Shown here: piece after piece, positions 47,791-61,129 of the stretch
Position numbering within the stretch: the first letter of the stretch is position 1
How the letters are laid out: every line of letters starts with the position of its first letter
Assembly: GCA_003255025.1 (NCBI GenBank)
Contig: QANY01007467.1
Location: 372,001 to 436,000 of the forward strand
Reading direction: 5' to 3'
DNA from: Datisca glomerata
Taxonomy: Eukaryota; Streptophyta; Magnoliopsida; Cucurbitales; Datiscaceae
DNA: 64,000 bases
Position numbers and translations under genes: made by a program
The notes under the pieces: generated by a model
What the model was told of the DNA's origin: nothing
The model's database searches: none
The model's input: the letters and a program-made list of their open reading frames with translations, nothing else

Positions 47791-50112
47791 TAGATCTCAC
47801 GTTCTTCATTCTAAACTTTTTAAATAGAACCTTGGTATACTTTCATTGACTGATGAAGATCATGTCGTCCATTTGCTTTATTTGAAGTCTAAGAAAGAAA
47901 CTCCCATCATGCTCATCTCAAACTCCTTGCGCATTGTATTACCATAATTTTTGCACAGATGATCATATTCATGAATTTGATCAATCAAAGTATGTTCTCC
48001 TTCTAGTTTTATAAATAAGGTATTGTCTACTTTACCATGTTAAAACCATCATCAATAAGAAATTCACTGAGCTTTTCATGCTAAGCTCTACAAGCTTGTT
48101 TTAAACCATAGAGAGAGCATTTTTAAATTTATACACGTGAGTAGGAAAATTTAAGCTTTAAAAATTAGGAGGTTGTTCGACAACACTTTCTCTAAGATGT
48201 ATCCATTTAAGAAAACACTCATGATATCCATGTGATATAACTTAATTTTTTTGCAAAACATGCAAACTAAGAGCATTCAAATTGATTCTAGTCTAACAAC
48301 ATGAGTAAATATTGTATCAAAATCTATTCTTTATTGTTGGTTATAGCCTTATGCCAGTAGTGTAGCTTTATTGCTAGTTACTACTCCATTTTCATATACT
48401 TTGTTTTTAAACACCCATTTCGTACCTATTATTGATTGGTTTAATGGTCTAGGAACAAGTTATCATAATTCATTATGTTCAAATTGGTTTAGTTTCTATT
48501 GCATAGTAACTATCTAATATTCATCATTTTCGGCATCTAAAAAAATTTAGGTTCTAATGAGATATGAAAGCAACATGCATTACTCATACTATGGAGTGAT
48601 GCTTGAGTTGTTATGGTTCTCAGATAAGTCCCACAATAAGCCCCATTGGGTGATCTTTCAGAAACGTCAATTCTTTTGAAAATTGATCGTGATCTTCTAC
48701 TTGGCAGCTTCTTTAGGAGAGAATCACTTGATCCTTCATTGATATATAACTCTTCTACATTTCTAATAATATCATCTACTTTATCATATGAAGCGTTAGA
48801 AGGCTCAAATTTGAAAACTATATGAGTGGATTCTTATACTACTTGAGTTCTTTAAGTATAAACTTTATAAGCTTTACTAGAATTAAATATCCCAAAAAGA
48901 TTCTTACATAAGTTTTAGAGTCAAATTTTTCTACATTGTATTTATTATTTAAGATAAAATATTTGCATCCAAAATTTTTAAATGGGAAATATTTGGGATT
49001 ATTCCATTAGAAGCTCATACGATTTTTTATTAAACAAATAACAGATAAAAACATGATTTTATAATGTAGCAAGATATATTTACTGCTTTGGTCCAAAAAT
49101 ATATGAGTAAACCATGTTCATTTAAGTGTCATTTCTTTGTAGTGAGTGATTTTTTCTCTCAACAACACCATTTTATTGTGGAGTTCTTGGAGTAGAAATT
49201 CGTGAGAAAAACTATTTTCATTGTAAAAAATTTCGAACTCACCACCATGATCACTTCTAATTTTTAAAATCATAAAATATTTTCATTTTGAACACATTCG
49301 CTAAATTTTCTAAATTCTTTAAAGGTTTTAGTCTTTACTTTTAAGAATTAATACCTAACTATACCTTGAAAAATCGCGGAGTATACAAAACATAGTGTTT
49401 ACCCCTAAGACTTGAAATTTTAAAAGTGTCATATAGGTCCATGTGAAATAATTGTAATAGTCTAATGGTTGATACCATATGTTTTGATATGAAAGAGTTT
49501 TTGACTTATTTTCCCATTTGACATCCATCACAATTTTATCTTTATCAAACTGATTCTAGAAACACCTTTTACAAAATCATTTTTTGAAAGTTTTAAACAT
49601 GAATCCATGCTAGCATTCTCAAGTTTTCTATACCATAACCATCTACTCATTTTCAAATACAATAAAATATTGTTTACAATGATTTTCAAAATCTCTCAAA
49701 TTTATTGTGTATGAATTTTGGTCCGTTTATCCAACAAATAAGACTTTGTTAGATGTTTTTCGATAATTAAGCAAAAACCTTTCTAAAAAATAACTTTATA
49801 ATTGTCACAAAATTGACTAATACTAAGTAAGTTATGCTTTAAACCATCTACGGCTAAAACCTTATCTATAGCAGTGGATGAGCCATTACTTACTGTCCCA
49901 ACACTGATAAATTTTCCTTTCTTGTCGTCCCTAAATGCGACATGTCATTTCTTTCACTAATTTTAGTGAGTTTTGTATGCCACTGGTCATGTGCCTTGAG
50001 CAATCCTTATCAAGATACCATTGTCATCCTTCTTTGATGGTACTTACAACATAAATATTCAAAAATTGATTTTTGATACCTCAAATCATTTTAGGTCCTT
50101 GATGGTCAGTAC
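47791..50112 (-). pseudogene. Copia protease-integrase-RT, broken
   Basis: From the right: WYLDKDCSRHMTSGIQNSLK near 50030 (protease, D-S-G replaced by D-K-D), VLAVDGLKHNLLSISQFCDN near 49850-49800, the integrase end VVERKNHSLQ near 49165, and RT with VFKNKVYENGVVTSNKATLL, LYHMDIMSVFLNGYILEKVL and KEFEMSMMGVSFL between 48420 and 47900. The protein is fragmented by stops. Domain order confirms the minus-strand orientation. Confidence 0.8.
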
Positions 50113-51780
50113 TGTTGAAATTATATTGATAAAGTAATGTGTAATAACTTTTTATGAGTAAACAGTTATTTATTGACATTTATGTATTACTAAATTTTAT
50201 GAATAAATGAAAGATTTCTTTAATTAAAGCGTGTTTATAACTTACTTAAGTCCTGAAACTATTATCAATGTAAGAAGAGTAAAGACCGAGCGGTCTTCCA
50301 CACAAACTCTTCTGAAATCGTTTAGAATGTTAATCGCAGTCTTAGGATCAACTGAAAAATCAAATCCTATTATGATTGTTAGGTTCAACCAAATAATTTT
50401 GGTCTCGGGGCATGGGAGTGGAGACTTTAACGATCGACCTAGACATATTATGGAACATGTTGAATAGACCAGTAACCAATGAGTTTAGAGCAGAACGTTT
50501 ATCTAGCTCCAAATATAATTATCACATCTTAAGGGTATTTTCATAATTACCTTAATCTTGAGGTCAACACAAAACTTGATTTAGTTACTTGCGATCTTTA
50601 ATATGTAAAAGGAGTGAGTTCATTGTCGGACAATACCACGGTTGTTGGGACCGTGACATGGAATCCATGGTAAGATTGTAAAAGTAACAATACTACCTTA
50701 TGCTTTATTGATGAATGCATGAATAAATAAACTGGGCCTAGTACTCAATGGCATAAGTCATTGAATAAGACATGGTGATCTGTATGAGACATTTCACTGA
50801 TATATCTTTCTTATTCACAATCAATAAATGAGTTCAAGAAATAATAACTAGATGGATAAAAGGTAATTTTACATCACTCTCTTGTTATTGATATTCACGA
50901 AGGATAATATCATAAAATATTATGTGGACCGTGAAAATGTAATGCACATAAATCAAGAGTTATATCGGGATTAAACATATAGTGGAATCGTACGATGTCA
51001 GGATTATATAGATCAGAAATTTATGAAGATAAATTAGTCAGGAATTTAAAGCTCATAGATTTATTTATGTGGGTTCATTCAGTCTCAAGAGTAGCTCATA
51101 AGGACAAGAATGAGAAACAATGACAGTTGGATAAAAAACGTGTTTTGACCAAGGTACACTTCCTGAGCCCTATATGAGATGGGTATCATCACTAAATTGG
51201 TGAAGAGTAAAATTAATGTTTAAATTAATTATTTTATTATTGGATAATTAGTAAATAAAAGAAATTAATTAATTGATAGGGATCAATTTAATTTATCAAT
51301 TTGACCTGATTAACTAGGACACAATTTTGGCTCTAGGGGAGGAAAAAAAATCACACATTGCAGTGTAAGGAGATGGGAAATTTGCCTTTATCATATAAGG
51401 GATTGCATCCTTATCCTTATCGCTAACCCTATCCCTAAGTATGTTAATTAGAACATAAAAAAGTTTCTCTCTACTACGTACATAGTCGCCGCTGATGTTT
51501 TCACAGTAAGGGAAGAGAAAATTTTGTTTTCTCTTCCAATCAACGTTTTGAGAGTCCGCACTCAACTTCTACGAAAATCCTTGACAGATTTATTTCTTAC
51601 TCTAACGAATGGTTGTCGATGTAAATATCAATTAATATCTCTGCGAATCTCAAGAACGAAGAACATGAGATAGAGAATTTTGAAAATGGGACTGGACCTT
51701 GGTAAAGAGTTACAGAAGAGGTGGGATTTCCTGAAGGAGAAGAAGACAATTATAGAGACCATAAAGAATAATTTTTAAAT
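50113..51780 (+). repeat. LTR of the second Copia (3' edge approximate)
   Basis: The region has phrases such as ggaccgtgacatggaatcca, cacttcctgagccctatatg and ggtctcgggg, which I associate with a long Copia LTR family of dicots. No second copy is in the window, so only the left edge is defended. Bases 51780-52690 are noncoding leader sequence without recognisable genes. Confidence 0.5.
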
Positions 51781-52694
51781 TATTGTAGTTTATTATTCTT
51801 TTTATGTGTCGTAATTAAACATGAGCTATAGAGAGGTTAATTTTTGAATGTATGATATATTATTAATCTCGCGTCCTCATATAATATGTCATATAGAAAT
51901 ATGGATATGCCAATATCAAATTATCATGTAGCATGTACATGCATCATTGTAATTTGAATTTATAATGGGTTATAATTTTAAATACAATGCGAATTTTATA
52001 AAAAAAAAATTATAAATTATGATTTAAATTTTATAAAAGTTTATAATTTTCTAAAAAATGCTTTTCAAATTTATAAAGAATTATGATTTTTGAAAACGTA
52101 AAGAAAAATTTAATTTTTCCAAAACTAAATGCGAGGGTCGTTTACGTTAAAACGTCCCAAGGTCTCCAACGCAAACTTGATCGTGGCATGAGGAATGATT
52201 TAGAGCAGTCCTCTCTTCAGTAGGAGAAACTTAGGAATCATGTCGCTTTGAGTCATCGAGTTGCTAGAGAAGCTAAAGCTTATAAATGAATTGGTGAGGC
52301 GGGACCGTCCCTAGATGGACCGTTAGTTCATAGCAACCTTTAAAGAAATGTGTTGATTAAACACTTAGACCAAGGCACATTAGAATCTATCATAGAAGCT
52401 AGATCAATGGGGATAAGGTGATCAAAACTATTGGTGATTGGTTAAGCTAGATGTAATGACATCTTGGGAAGCGTTAACCAAAGGAGAAGAGTCTCGTGCG
52501 ATATGAGGTAGCTCGGGCGTTGTCCCTAGATGAGAAGCTATTCTTGTTGATCGTAACATCATGGAAGAAATGTATTTTTATCGGATTTTTTTAAATATTT
52601 AAGTATTTTCATCATACATCCATATTTTTCTAAATTATTAAATATTTATTTATTCTTTTCAATAATCATATCATTATTCCAACTCTCAACAATC

Positions 52695-53590
52695 TTGAAT
52701 GCAAACAAACTCATTGGTGAAAATTATGTAGATTGGAAATGTAATCTTAATATCGTATTGACGCTAGAAAAGCACAAGTTCATGCTCGCACACCTTGTCC
52801 CCTTGAGCCTATTACTTAATCAACTTAAGGGGAAACTGATGCTTATGCTTCTTGGCTACGTTATGATGAGATCGCCAGGTGTTACTCTTGATATCAATTA
52901 GCAATGTGTTGCAACAATAACATCAAAACGTGGAGACCGCCGCTGATATGATGTTGAACATCACTGAAATGTTTGGGGATCAGGGTCGTCAAGCTAAACA
53001 GGCCACTGTACGAAACTTCATGAACTGCCGGATGAAACTTGAAACTCCTGTCAGAGAACATATGGTGTTAATCATTAGTTATCTAAATGAGATGGAAATC
53101 ATGAGAGTTGAGGTAGATGGTGAGACTCAAATTGATATGATCTTTGAGAGTTTGCCAGACACTTTTGAAAACTTCAAACTTAATTATTCGATGAATAAGT
53201 TGATGTACTCTCTTCCAGAACTTACGAAGGAGATGCAAGCTGCTGAGACCCTGTTTCTGAAGGGCAAGAGGAAGAATAGAGAGGAAAACTTTGCTGAAAG
53301 TAAATCTTCCACCTCTTACTCCAAAAAGAAACACAAGAGAAGTCTGAAGAAAGCTAAGAAGATGAACTCAAAATCTGCGAAAGGCAAAGGCCCTGCGAAA
53401 ATGAACAAGTTGAAAGACAAGTGTCATCGCTGGAGAGTCGTTGGTCGTTGGAAACGCAACTGCCCAGATTATCACAAGGAGTTGAAATCTAAAGGTACAT
53501 TACTTGTTATCGAAGCCTGCCATCTGACTGACTCTATTTTTTCGTGGATTGTAAGCTCTACAACCACTAACCATATTTATTGTTTCATGT
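52695..53590 (+). pseudogene. Copia gag with degraded zinc knuckle
   Basis: It starts NANKLIGENYVDWKCNLNIV, is broken near 52900, and continues in the 220-codon frame at 52930-53592 with REHMVLIISYLNEMEIMRVE and IFESLPDTFENFKLNYSMNK. The Lys-rich region is followed by CHRWRVVGRWKRNCP, a zinc knuckle lacking its second Cys and its His, and by WIVSSTTTNHIYC where the protease D(T/S)GAT should be. The longest preserved frame in the element. Confidence 0.85.
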
Positions 53591-55210
53591 AGGAGTGTAG
53601 AGGAAGTAGAAGGTTTAACGACGGTGAGTTCAGCTTTCGTTGAAGGAATGACGCACTAGTATCGGCAGTATCAGTTGAAACTATTAAATTATTACTTGAG
53701 AACAATTATTTGGCTTTGCGTGATATTTATTGTATCCCAATTTTTGGGAAAAAACATCATTTCAGTAAGGATTTTCCTTACTTGAGCAAGGATTTTCCTT
53801 GGATTTCAATGGCACTTTTTAGCGAATGGTGAAAGAGCCACTAAATGCCTCAAACTCGTACATAGTGATATATGTGGGCCACTGAATATCCAAGCAATAG
53901 GATGTTATGAATATTTTATAACCTTCACAAATGACTACCCATGTTTTGGACATGCTTATCTAATGCACCAAAAGTCTGAAACTTTTGAAAAGTTCAAAGA
54001 CTACAAGGCTATGGTCGAGAAGCAATTAGAGAAACAAATCAAAACACTATGATCCGATCGTGGTGTAGAGTACTTGCTACGGGAGTTCGAAGACTTTCTT
54101 AAAGAAAAATATATTATTTCTCATCTTACAACACCTGACACTCCATAACAGAATGTTGTGTCAGAGAGAATGAATCGAATTCTATTGGATATGGTTAGAT
54201 CCATGATGAGTTACTCATCCCTCCCAGATTCATTCTGAGATATGTCTTGGAAACAATGACATATATTCTGAATCAAGTTCCGTCAAAGACGATGCCTAGT
54301 ATGCTGTATGAATCAAGTTCCATCAAAGATATGGTTAGATCCATATATTCTGAATCAATCAGGACTATGCTTGTTTGTAGAATATCCCAAGTGAATGAAG
54401 GGATACATCTTTTATAGTCTAACCGACAAAAAAAATTCGTTCGCACAAATGCGTGTTTTCTTGAAGAGGACTACATAAAAGTGTGAAGTCGAGAAGCACA
54501 TTTGTGCTAGATGAATTATTGAGTGGGAGAACACCGACTCCCCAATCAGGACTTGTTCCTGATTCAATGATGAAAGAACCACAGTAGGATCCAGAGACTA
54601 TGGAAACTTAACGTAGTGGGAGGGTTGTTAGATAACCTGACAGGTACACGTCTTATGGATATGCCTTGACAATAGTCTCAGATAAGGATCACGATGAGCA
54701 TGTTTCCTACTCGCAGGATATGACTGGTCCTGAAGCAAACCTATGGCAAGACGCCATGAACGCAAGATACAATTGATGTACTCGAATGGAGTCTGGAAGC
54801 TTGTAGATCCTCCTGAAGGGGTAAAACTTGTATGGTGTAAATAAATTTATGAGACATTCAAAGCTAGGCTTATAGCCAACAGTTACACTCAAAAGGAAGG
54901 TATTGACTATGAGGATACATTCTTGCCAGTGGCCATACTTAAATCCATCTTAATCCTCCTGTCAATTTGTTGTTGTCCTCGATTATGAAATATGGCAGAT
55001 GGATGTCAAGACATATTTTCTGAATGTTAATCTTGAAGAGCGTATTTATATGGCTCAACCAGACGAGTTCATGGGACAAGGCCAAGAGGACAATGTTTGC
55101 GTACAGTTGAAGTCCATTTATGGATTTAAGCAAGCGTCCCATTCGTGAAATATCATATTCGACGAAACTGTCAAAAACTTTGATTTTGAGCAATTAGTTG
55201 ATAAACCCAT
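53591..55210 (+). pseudogene. Copia integrase and partial RT, broken
   Basis: LVHSDICGPLNIQAIGCYEY and FITFTNDYPCFGHAYLMHQK (53857-53970) are the integrase core start. SDRGVEYLLREFEDFLKE follows at 54055-54105 and VSERMNRILLDMVRSMMSY near 54160. RT fragments include EGIDYEDTFLPVAILKSILI near 54895, then a stop-laden tail ending at about 55200. About 54290-54370 contains a small local duplication of the nearby sequence. Confidence 0.8.
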
Positions 55211-56000
55211 TTAGGCCATTCTTGTAGCAAAATGTCCCTTTTTATTTTTAATTGTAGAAATGGCCATCTTCTAATAAGAAAATAAGGGGAATGGGTAGTC
55301 ATTTACCATTAAACCCTTAATGAAAAAGGCCAAAAATGCGCTACAGTACCAGTGCAACGGCCCCACGCGCGTACTGTAGCGTGGGTGTCACGTGGATTCT
55401 GCTGAAAAGAAGTTATGCGTATGAAATATAAATTAGATATGTATGATATCTAATTTTGATACCACAACGTCTTGTGATTTTCTGAAAAAAAATTTCAAGA
55501 TTCATCAAGAAACCCAGAAAACCCACGTAAAAAATCAAAAAACTCATGTGAAAAAGACTAGAAAAATCTCAGATTCAATAAATAATCAGAAAAAAATCTT
55601 GGATCCAAGAACGAAATACTAACAACACATTAGCTTCTGTACAAATAACCAATTTTAACCCTAACAATGCACTAATAGTTAACATTATAAAAAATTTCTA
55701 AAAACTCAAAGAAGAACAGCGAGGGAGGGAGGGAGGTCGCTGACCAACAACACACAACAAGGAAAATAGAGACAAAAAGGTGACGAGCAGGCAGAGACAA
55801 GCATGAAGCGGTGAAAGCTCTTTGGGGAAGACATGACTGCTGTTTAAAACCCTAGAGGCCAAAACTATGTGAGGAATACAATGGCATAAAGAGAAAAAAT
55901 TTCAAGGCCAATGCCAGTTGTCAAAAAAAGGTCATATCTGTAATTTAAAAAAAAAGATATTTATATAGAGTTGCCCTCCAAAAGTGATGAATCTTACAAT
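55211..56000. other. Noncoding interval, possible MITE-like ends
   Basis: The start (ttaggccattcttgtagcaa, then a T-run) and the end (a reverse of aaaaaaaggtcatatctgta) are weakly complementary, which could mark a short terminal-inverted-repeat element. No ORF is recognised. The stretch around 55720 is purine-rich (gagggagggaggg). Confidence 0.25.
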
Positions 56001-56239
56001 TTTCTCTAGTTTTTATTTAAGCTTTTTTTTTCAAAGTGAGACCTCTCAATTAACAAAATTTACTAACTCCAGTATCATAATTCAACAGAAAATATTTCAA
56101 CTCTAGACAATGGGATCTTTTATCATGCCGTGAAAAAATTCACGGCACGGATGCTGGGCTATTATGGCTTTTACATTGTATTTGGAGCAATCTGGGCCGC
56201 ATAAAGCCCAGTAGGTAGTTGTTTTTTTGTTTTTATGGG

Positions 56240-57300
56240 GTTCAACAAATACATATGTAGGTTCACCAAATACATAGTGAGGTTCACCAATTACGTAATG
56301 GAGTTCACCAAATACGTATAAAATAATAATTCTTAGAGGTGTTCATCAAATACTACTGGAGTTCACCAATTATGTAGTGAGGTTCATCAATCACATTGTT
56401 GGGTTCACCAAATATGTACAGAAGAATAATTCTTGGAGGGATTCACCAATTACGTAGTGGGGTTCACCAATCACGTAGTGGGGTTCACCAAATACGTACA
56501 AAAGAATAATTATTGGAGGGGTTCACCAATTACGTACTCGGGTTCACCAATTACGTACTAGGTTTCACCAATTACGTACTAGAGTTCACCAATTACGTGT
56601 AGGGTTCACCAAATACGTACAAAAAATAATTCTTAGAGGGGTTCACAAATTACGTAGTGGGGTTCACCAAATACGTACAAAAGAATAATTCTTGGAGTGG
56701 TTCACCAATTACGTAGTGATGTTCACCAATCACGTAGTGGGGTTCACCAATTACGTAGTGGAGTTCACCAAATACGTATAAAAGAATAATTCTTGGAGGG
56801 GTTCACCAATTACGTACTGGGATTCACCAATTATGCAGTTGGGTTCACCAATTACGTAGTGAGGTTCACCAATTACGTAGTGGAGTTCACCAAATACGTA
56901 TAAAAGAATAATTCTTGGAGGGGTTCACCAATTATGTACTGGGATTCACCAATTATGCAGTGGGGTTCACCAATTACCTACTAGGGTTTACCAAATACAT
57001 ACAAAATAATAATTCTTGGAGGAATTCACCAAATACGTATTGTGGTTCACTAAATACGTGCACAATAATAATTTTTGGAGGGGTTCACCAAATACGAGTG
57101 AGATTCACTAAATACGTAGTGGGGTTCATCAATTACGTAGTGAGGTTCACTAAATACGTTCAAAATAATAAATCTTAGAGGGGTTCAGCAAATACGTATT
57201 GGGTTTCACCAATTACGTACTGGGGTTCACAATTTTTTTTTTAAATTTTGGTGAACCCCTAAAGAATTTGTTATATACCACTACATATTTGGTGAACCCT
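56240..57300. repeat. Minisatellite of ggttcaccaattacgtagtg units
   Basis: About 1 kb of diverged units of roughly 20 bp (ggttcaccaattacgtagtg or ggttcaccaaatacgt), grouped into a higher-order pattern by a recurring spacer aaaagaataattcttggagg. At the end (57236-57300) units appear in reverse orientation (ttggtgaacccctaaag, tttggtgaaccct), so the last part could fold back. The 87-codon ORF at 56915-57178 is just the repeat read in frame. Confidence 0.9.
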
Positions 57301-58429
57301 TAAAACCTAACCGTCATACCTAATATGTGGATCGCCTATTTTAGCCTCTAAATGTCATCCTGAAGGTGCTTATCACATCATTAAAGCCAAGCGCTAGTTT
57401 AATGCCTCCTTTCACCTGTTTCAATCCCCAAGCGTCATGTTCTAATAGATGATCACCAGTCTCCCTCCCAATCACCATTTTTTTACTCCTAATCATCATT
57501 TATATGGCTCTAATCGTTATTCTTCACATTTTTCCTTAAAATTGATATTTTTATAATTATTCACCGTACACCAAAAAAATCATTGATAAAAATAGAAAAA
57601 AAACTTGTTATTTCAATATAAACATTCATGATACTCACTTACTATGCGAAATTAGATTGGATATTAAAGATTCCCGTAACAATTGAACACTTAATCATAA
57701 ACTCGATAAAAGTTGTCAATTTATCATCATGAATACCGGAGACCGAATGGCAACCTCCCCGCACAGAAGTTTTTCGAGATTGTCCTTGGGCGGAGGAGTG
57801 TCCACATGAGTTCGTTGAGGTGTCTACACAGGAATAAAAACCTCTTTTATATTCTGTCGAGAGTTCGGATTGCTCCACCTAAGTAGAACGAAAAAGAGGA
57901 ATTGGAAATTCAAAGGGGGAGCACACAAATTATAGCAATTTAAAGAAAACTATTATTTATTTATCTGTAAAGTTACAATATTTATTAATTATTTAACACG
58001 ATGATGTTAGAGTTCAATATATTTAGAGTTCAATATATTAATTACCATTTTAAAATCTAATTGTGAATATTAATTTTAAAACTATTTCTACAAAGAAAAT
58101 AACAAGTAAAAAAAACTGGGTTAGAATTTAAAAAGATTAGAACATGTAATATTTCACTTGGTTTTGTTTATTTTTTGTGAATATTTAATACTAATTCAGT
58201 AAGTAATTTACATAAAGCCCAAAAAATAATGAAAACTTTAGCTGCAGGGGCAGAGTAGCCTAGAACATAAAAAGATTAGAGAAAAAAAATCAAATAAAAG
58301 AAAACTTAAAAGAAAACAAAGAAATAAAGTCTAATAGAAACTAATCCTAACCCTTGATAACTTCAATCTCAACCACTCCTCTATTTCTTTTTCACAAAAT
58401 GGATCCATAATATCAAACAAAACAAAAGA
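57301..58429. other. Noncoding stretch
   Basis: No recognised gene. A 78-codon minus-strand ORF at 57642-57878 has no motif known to me. The rest is AT-rich. Confidence 0.4.
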
Positions 58430-58910
58430 GAAGCTTAAAGTCGTCCACAGCCGCCGCTTTCAGTTTCACATCTCACCCTTCAAACACAAACAACACCCAA
58501 ATACCTCTTATCAATCTCTCTCTCACATTATCTGGTCTTCTTCCTCCTTCAAAGGTTGAAGAGAAGCAGTCAAGCAAAGAAAATGGGTGTTTCAAGTCTT
58601 CGAGCTTCTTTCTTCGAATATGGCTTCTAGGGCAGGGCTATAGCTTCAAGTCGTCGAGCTTCTTCGTGTCTGTCTTTGAGAAAATAGGTGTTTTGGGCTT
58701 CTTCGTGGCTGAAAAAATGGGTGTTTCGGGTTCCCCTGTTTTTCCCATACCGGAAGAAACTGACCAATTTCAGCCAGAACATTCCATCCGGCTGAAACAC
58801 ACCAAAATTTCGGACGGAAAATTTGACCCCTTACTGTTTTGGTTACTCGCCGGAATCAGAAACTTTGACCCCCTTCAAGGTAGTTATGATAATAACCAAT
58901 TAGTTTGATG
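58430..58910 (+). other. Gene-like 5' fragment, unrecognised
   Basis: A CT-rich leader (ccgccgctttcagtttcaca through tctcacattatctggtcttc) resembles a plant 5' UTR and is followed by short frames: an ATG at 58583 that stops after about 15 codons, and an 80-codon ORF at 58666-58908 beginning MSVFEKIGVLGFFVAEKMGV. Internally, versions of gggtgttt and tcgagcttctt recur, suggesting local duplication. No family is recognised; it could be a broken gene start or a transposon leader. Confidence 0.3.
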
Positions 58911-59314
58911 ATAATTTTCTATTTTCATTCCACTATTGATATTTAATATCAATGATTAAGTAATAAATAAATTAATCATTTAAAATAATTAATATATTTA
59001 TTTATGAGTAAAAAAAATTAAATTTTTTATCCATCCAAAATAAATTTAATTATACTAATAATATCATACAACTATTAATTAAAAAAACATGCTAATGATA
59101 TATATATATATAACCTTATTAACACTAATAATAACAAAAAATATTAGTTAACACTTTCATTTATTATACAAAATCTACAAGATGTCATTTACACATGAAA
59201 TATACAATAAGATAAAATACAAATAATATCAATGTGAGTATTTGCATTATTCTATCTAATTTCATTTTTATTAGTCTATTTTATTTCTATAAGTTCTTAT
59301 ATAATTTATCATAA

Positions 59315-59945
59315 AAAATATTATTTCTAAATATTTTCTCACATATTTACTTACATAATTTTCATTAAATGAATTTTTTAAAGGATTGATCAATCCTTAT
59401 TGTTAGCAGGAATCAGTTATGTTCTTAAACAAATATATATTTACTAATAAAATCATTTAAAGTAATAGTAAATAATAATTTGAATAAGCAAATCTAAAAG
59501 CAGATTTTTTACTAATAATATATTTAAATATAAAATAATACTAACTAACAATTTGAGAAACCAAATCTAAAATCTAAAAGTAAATCTACAATTTTTGATA
59601 TAATAGAAGTGGATTTTGTGCACAAAGTAACCATTTTGTTAAAAAAATAATTTTATCATATATTTCCATGTTAAAAAAATTATCTCATATATTTATTTAT
59701 ATAATTTTCATTAAATGATTTTTTTAAAAGATTCATCAATTCCTTATTATTAGAAGGAATTAGTTATAATTTTTAAACAAAGACATATTTGCTAATAAAA
59801 TAATTAAATATAGAGTACTGGTAACTAACAATTTAAATTAGCAAATTAAAAGAAGATTTTTTACCAATAAAATATTTAAATATAAAATAATAGTAAATAA
59901 CAATTTGAATAAGCAAATCTAAAATTTAAAAGCAACTACAATTCT
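59315..59945. repeat. Direct duplication with 346-bp period
   Basis: Copy 1 (about 59315-59600) and copy 2 (about 59660-59945) share ataattttcattaaatga (59355 and 59701), then a shared fttccttattrttag-like stretch, caatttgaataagcaaatct and aatatttaaatataaaataa. Both are AT-rich and noncoding. The flanks from 58930 to 60290 show nothing else. Confidence 0.75.
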
Positions 59946-60291
59946 TCATTTAATGCTCCATCTTATTCATAAAATAATTATACAATTATTTTCATTAATT
60001 ATATCTAACTTCAATAATTAGGCAAATATTATTTATTATTTTATATATTTAAGGTTATAATTGTGAACTCTATAGTTTTTTGTTGATTTTTTACTTTATT
60101 AGCTAAATTGTAAAAAATATATATTGACTATTTTGTGAAATAAGATTCTTAAATGATATATACTCCTAAAAAGCCCCATTTATCTTGAGCCATTTGTGTT
60201 TTTTTTTTTAAAATTTGTTCAATCTTGATGATAGTCCTTACCCATATGAATACACTCTTTCAAATAAAATTGGGCCATGATCATATCATAT

Positions 60292-60760
60292 TAGAGAGAA
60301 CTACACAAATGACCAATTCAAACCTTTTGTGTAGTTAAATAGCCGGCTCAATATTTATTTTTAAAAATGATCGGATTGTCCCATGAATAAGACAAGATAT
60401 GTAGAAATTATTGATGAGTTCCGTGCGAAAAATCATGGGTGCCTCATGGATCACATGAAATTATTTTTTCATATTTTTAATTATATTAAAAAAATTATTT
60501 GTTTACAAATTTACATTATGTAATTAATTTAACTACACCACGTTCAAAAGTTGTTACTTATTTTAGTAACTAATTTTATTGACGCAACTAATTCATTTCC
60601 ACAAAATTAGTCTATCCATTAAAGACAAGTAACTAATTTGTAGACGCTAAATACTATTTTATTACATTATGTTAAAACTCACTTTATATAATTGACATTT
60701 AATATTATCACGTAAATAATTTACTGATTGTAGATAACACAGAAATTACTTACAATGTAA
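60292..60760 (+). repeat. Dispersed noncoding repeat, member 3
   Basis: It starts tagagagaactacacaaatg and reads tgtagttaaatagccggctc, matching members at 11376 (-) and 32987 (-). A distal gtaaataatttactgattgt resembles the inner parts of the others. No matching inverted end was found, so it is not shown to be a MITE. Confidence 0.45.
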
Positions 60761-61129
60761 GTTGTCAGTATATAAAAATTAAAATTGAAAAAAGTAATGT
60801 GAAAGTGAATAATGAAAAGGTTGAGTGAAAAAGATGAATAAGTATAGTTGAAGTGGAAAAAGCCGTACTAAGAAACTTTAAAACATAATAATATTCTATG
60901 TACATCTTTGGTACCGGTATAAGAGCTTTCTTTACCATTTTTTGATCACTCATTGTGGGACTCATTTAGTGTAATCCAATGGTTAAACGATTTCTGTACT
61001 GGTATTGGGAAAGTACCATGTAATAGCAACTCTAAACCCAAGAACGAAATGTCTTGCACTTAGTACCTTTTGATCCAATAGTGTGAAGACACATACCTTA
61101 TAACCTTCCATCATCGACCTTTAATCTTC

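Larger units (their letters stand above)
40560..50112 (-). mobile_element. Copia element with extra 3' ORF, interrupted and truncated
   Basis: A minus-strand Copia runs from its protease side at 50112 down to the 3' LTR at 40560. A polypurine tract abuts the LTR. Pol is split by an insertion at about 46810-47790, and an additional ORF sits between pol and the 3' LTR, as in SIRE/Maximus-type elements. Helitron-like elements fill 41805-44277. The 5' part (gag, 5' LTR) is missing because another Copia LTR starts at 50113. Confidence 0.8.
50113..55210 (+). mobile_element. Second Copia element, 3' end missing
   Basis: This plus-strand Copia starts with an LTR at 50113 (tgttgaaattatattgataa) inside the minus-strand Copia. 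Gag, integrase and RT parts follow, ending abruptly within RT near 55170-55210; RNase H and the 3' LTR are absent. Decayed by stops throughout. Confidence 0.75.

Noticed and set aside
56915..57178. 87-codon ORF with repeated GFTNYVV-like units
   Set aside because: It only reflects the minisatellite read in one frame.
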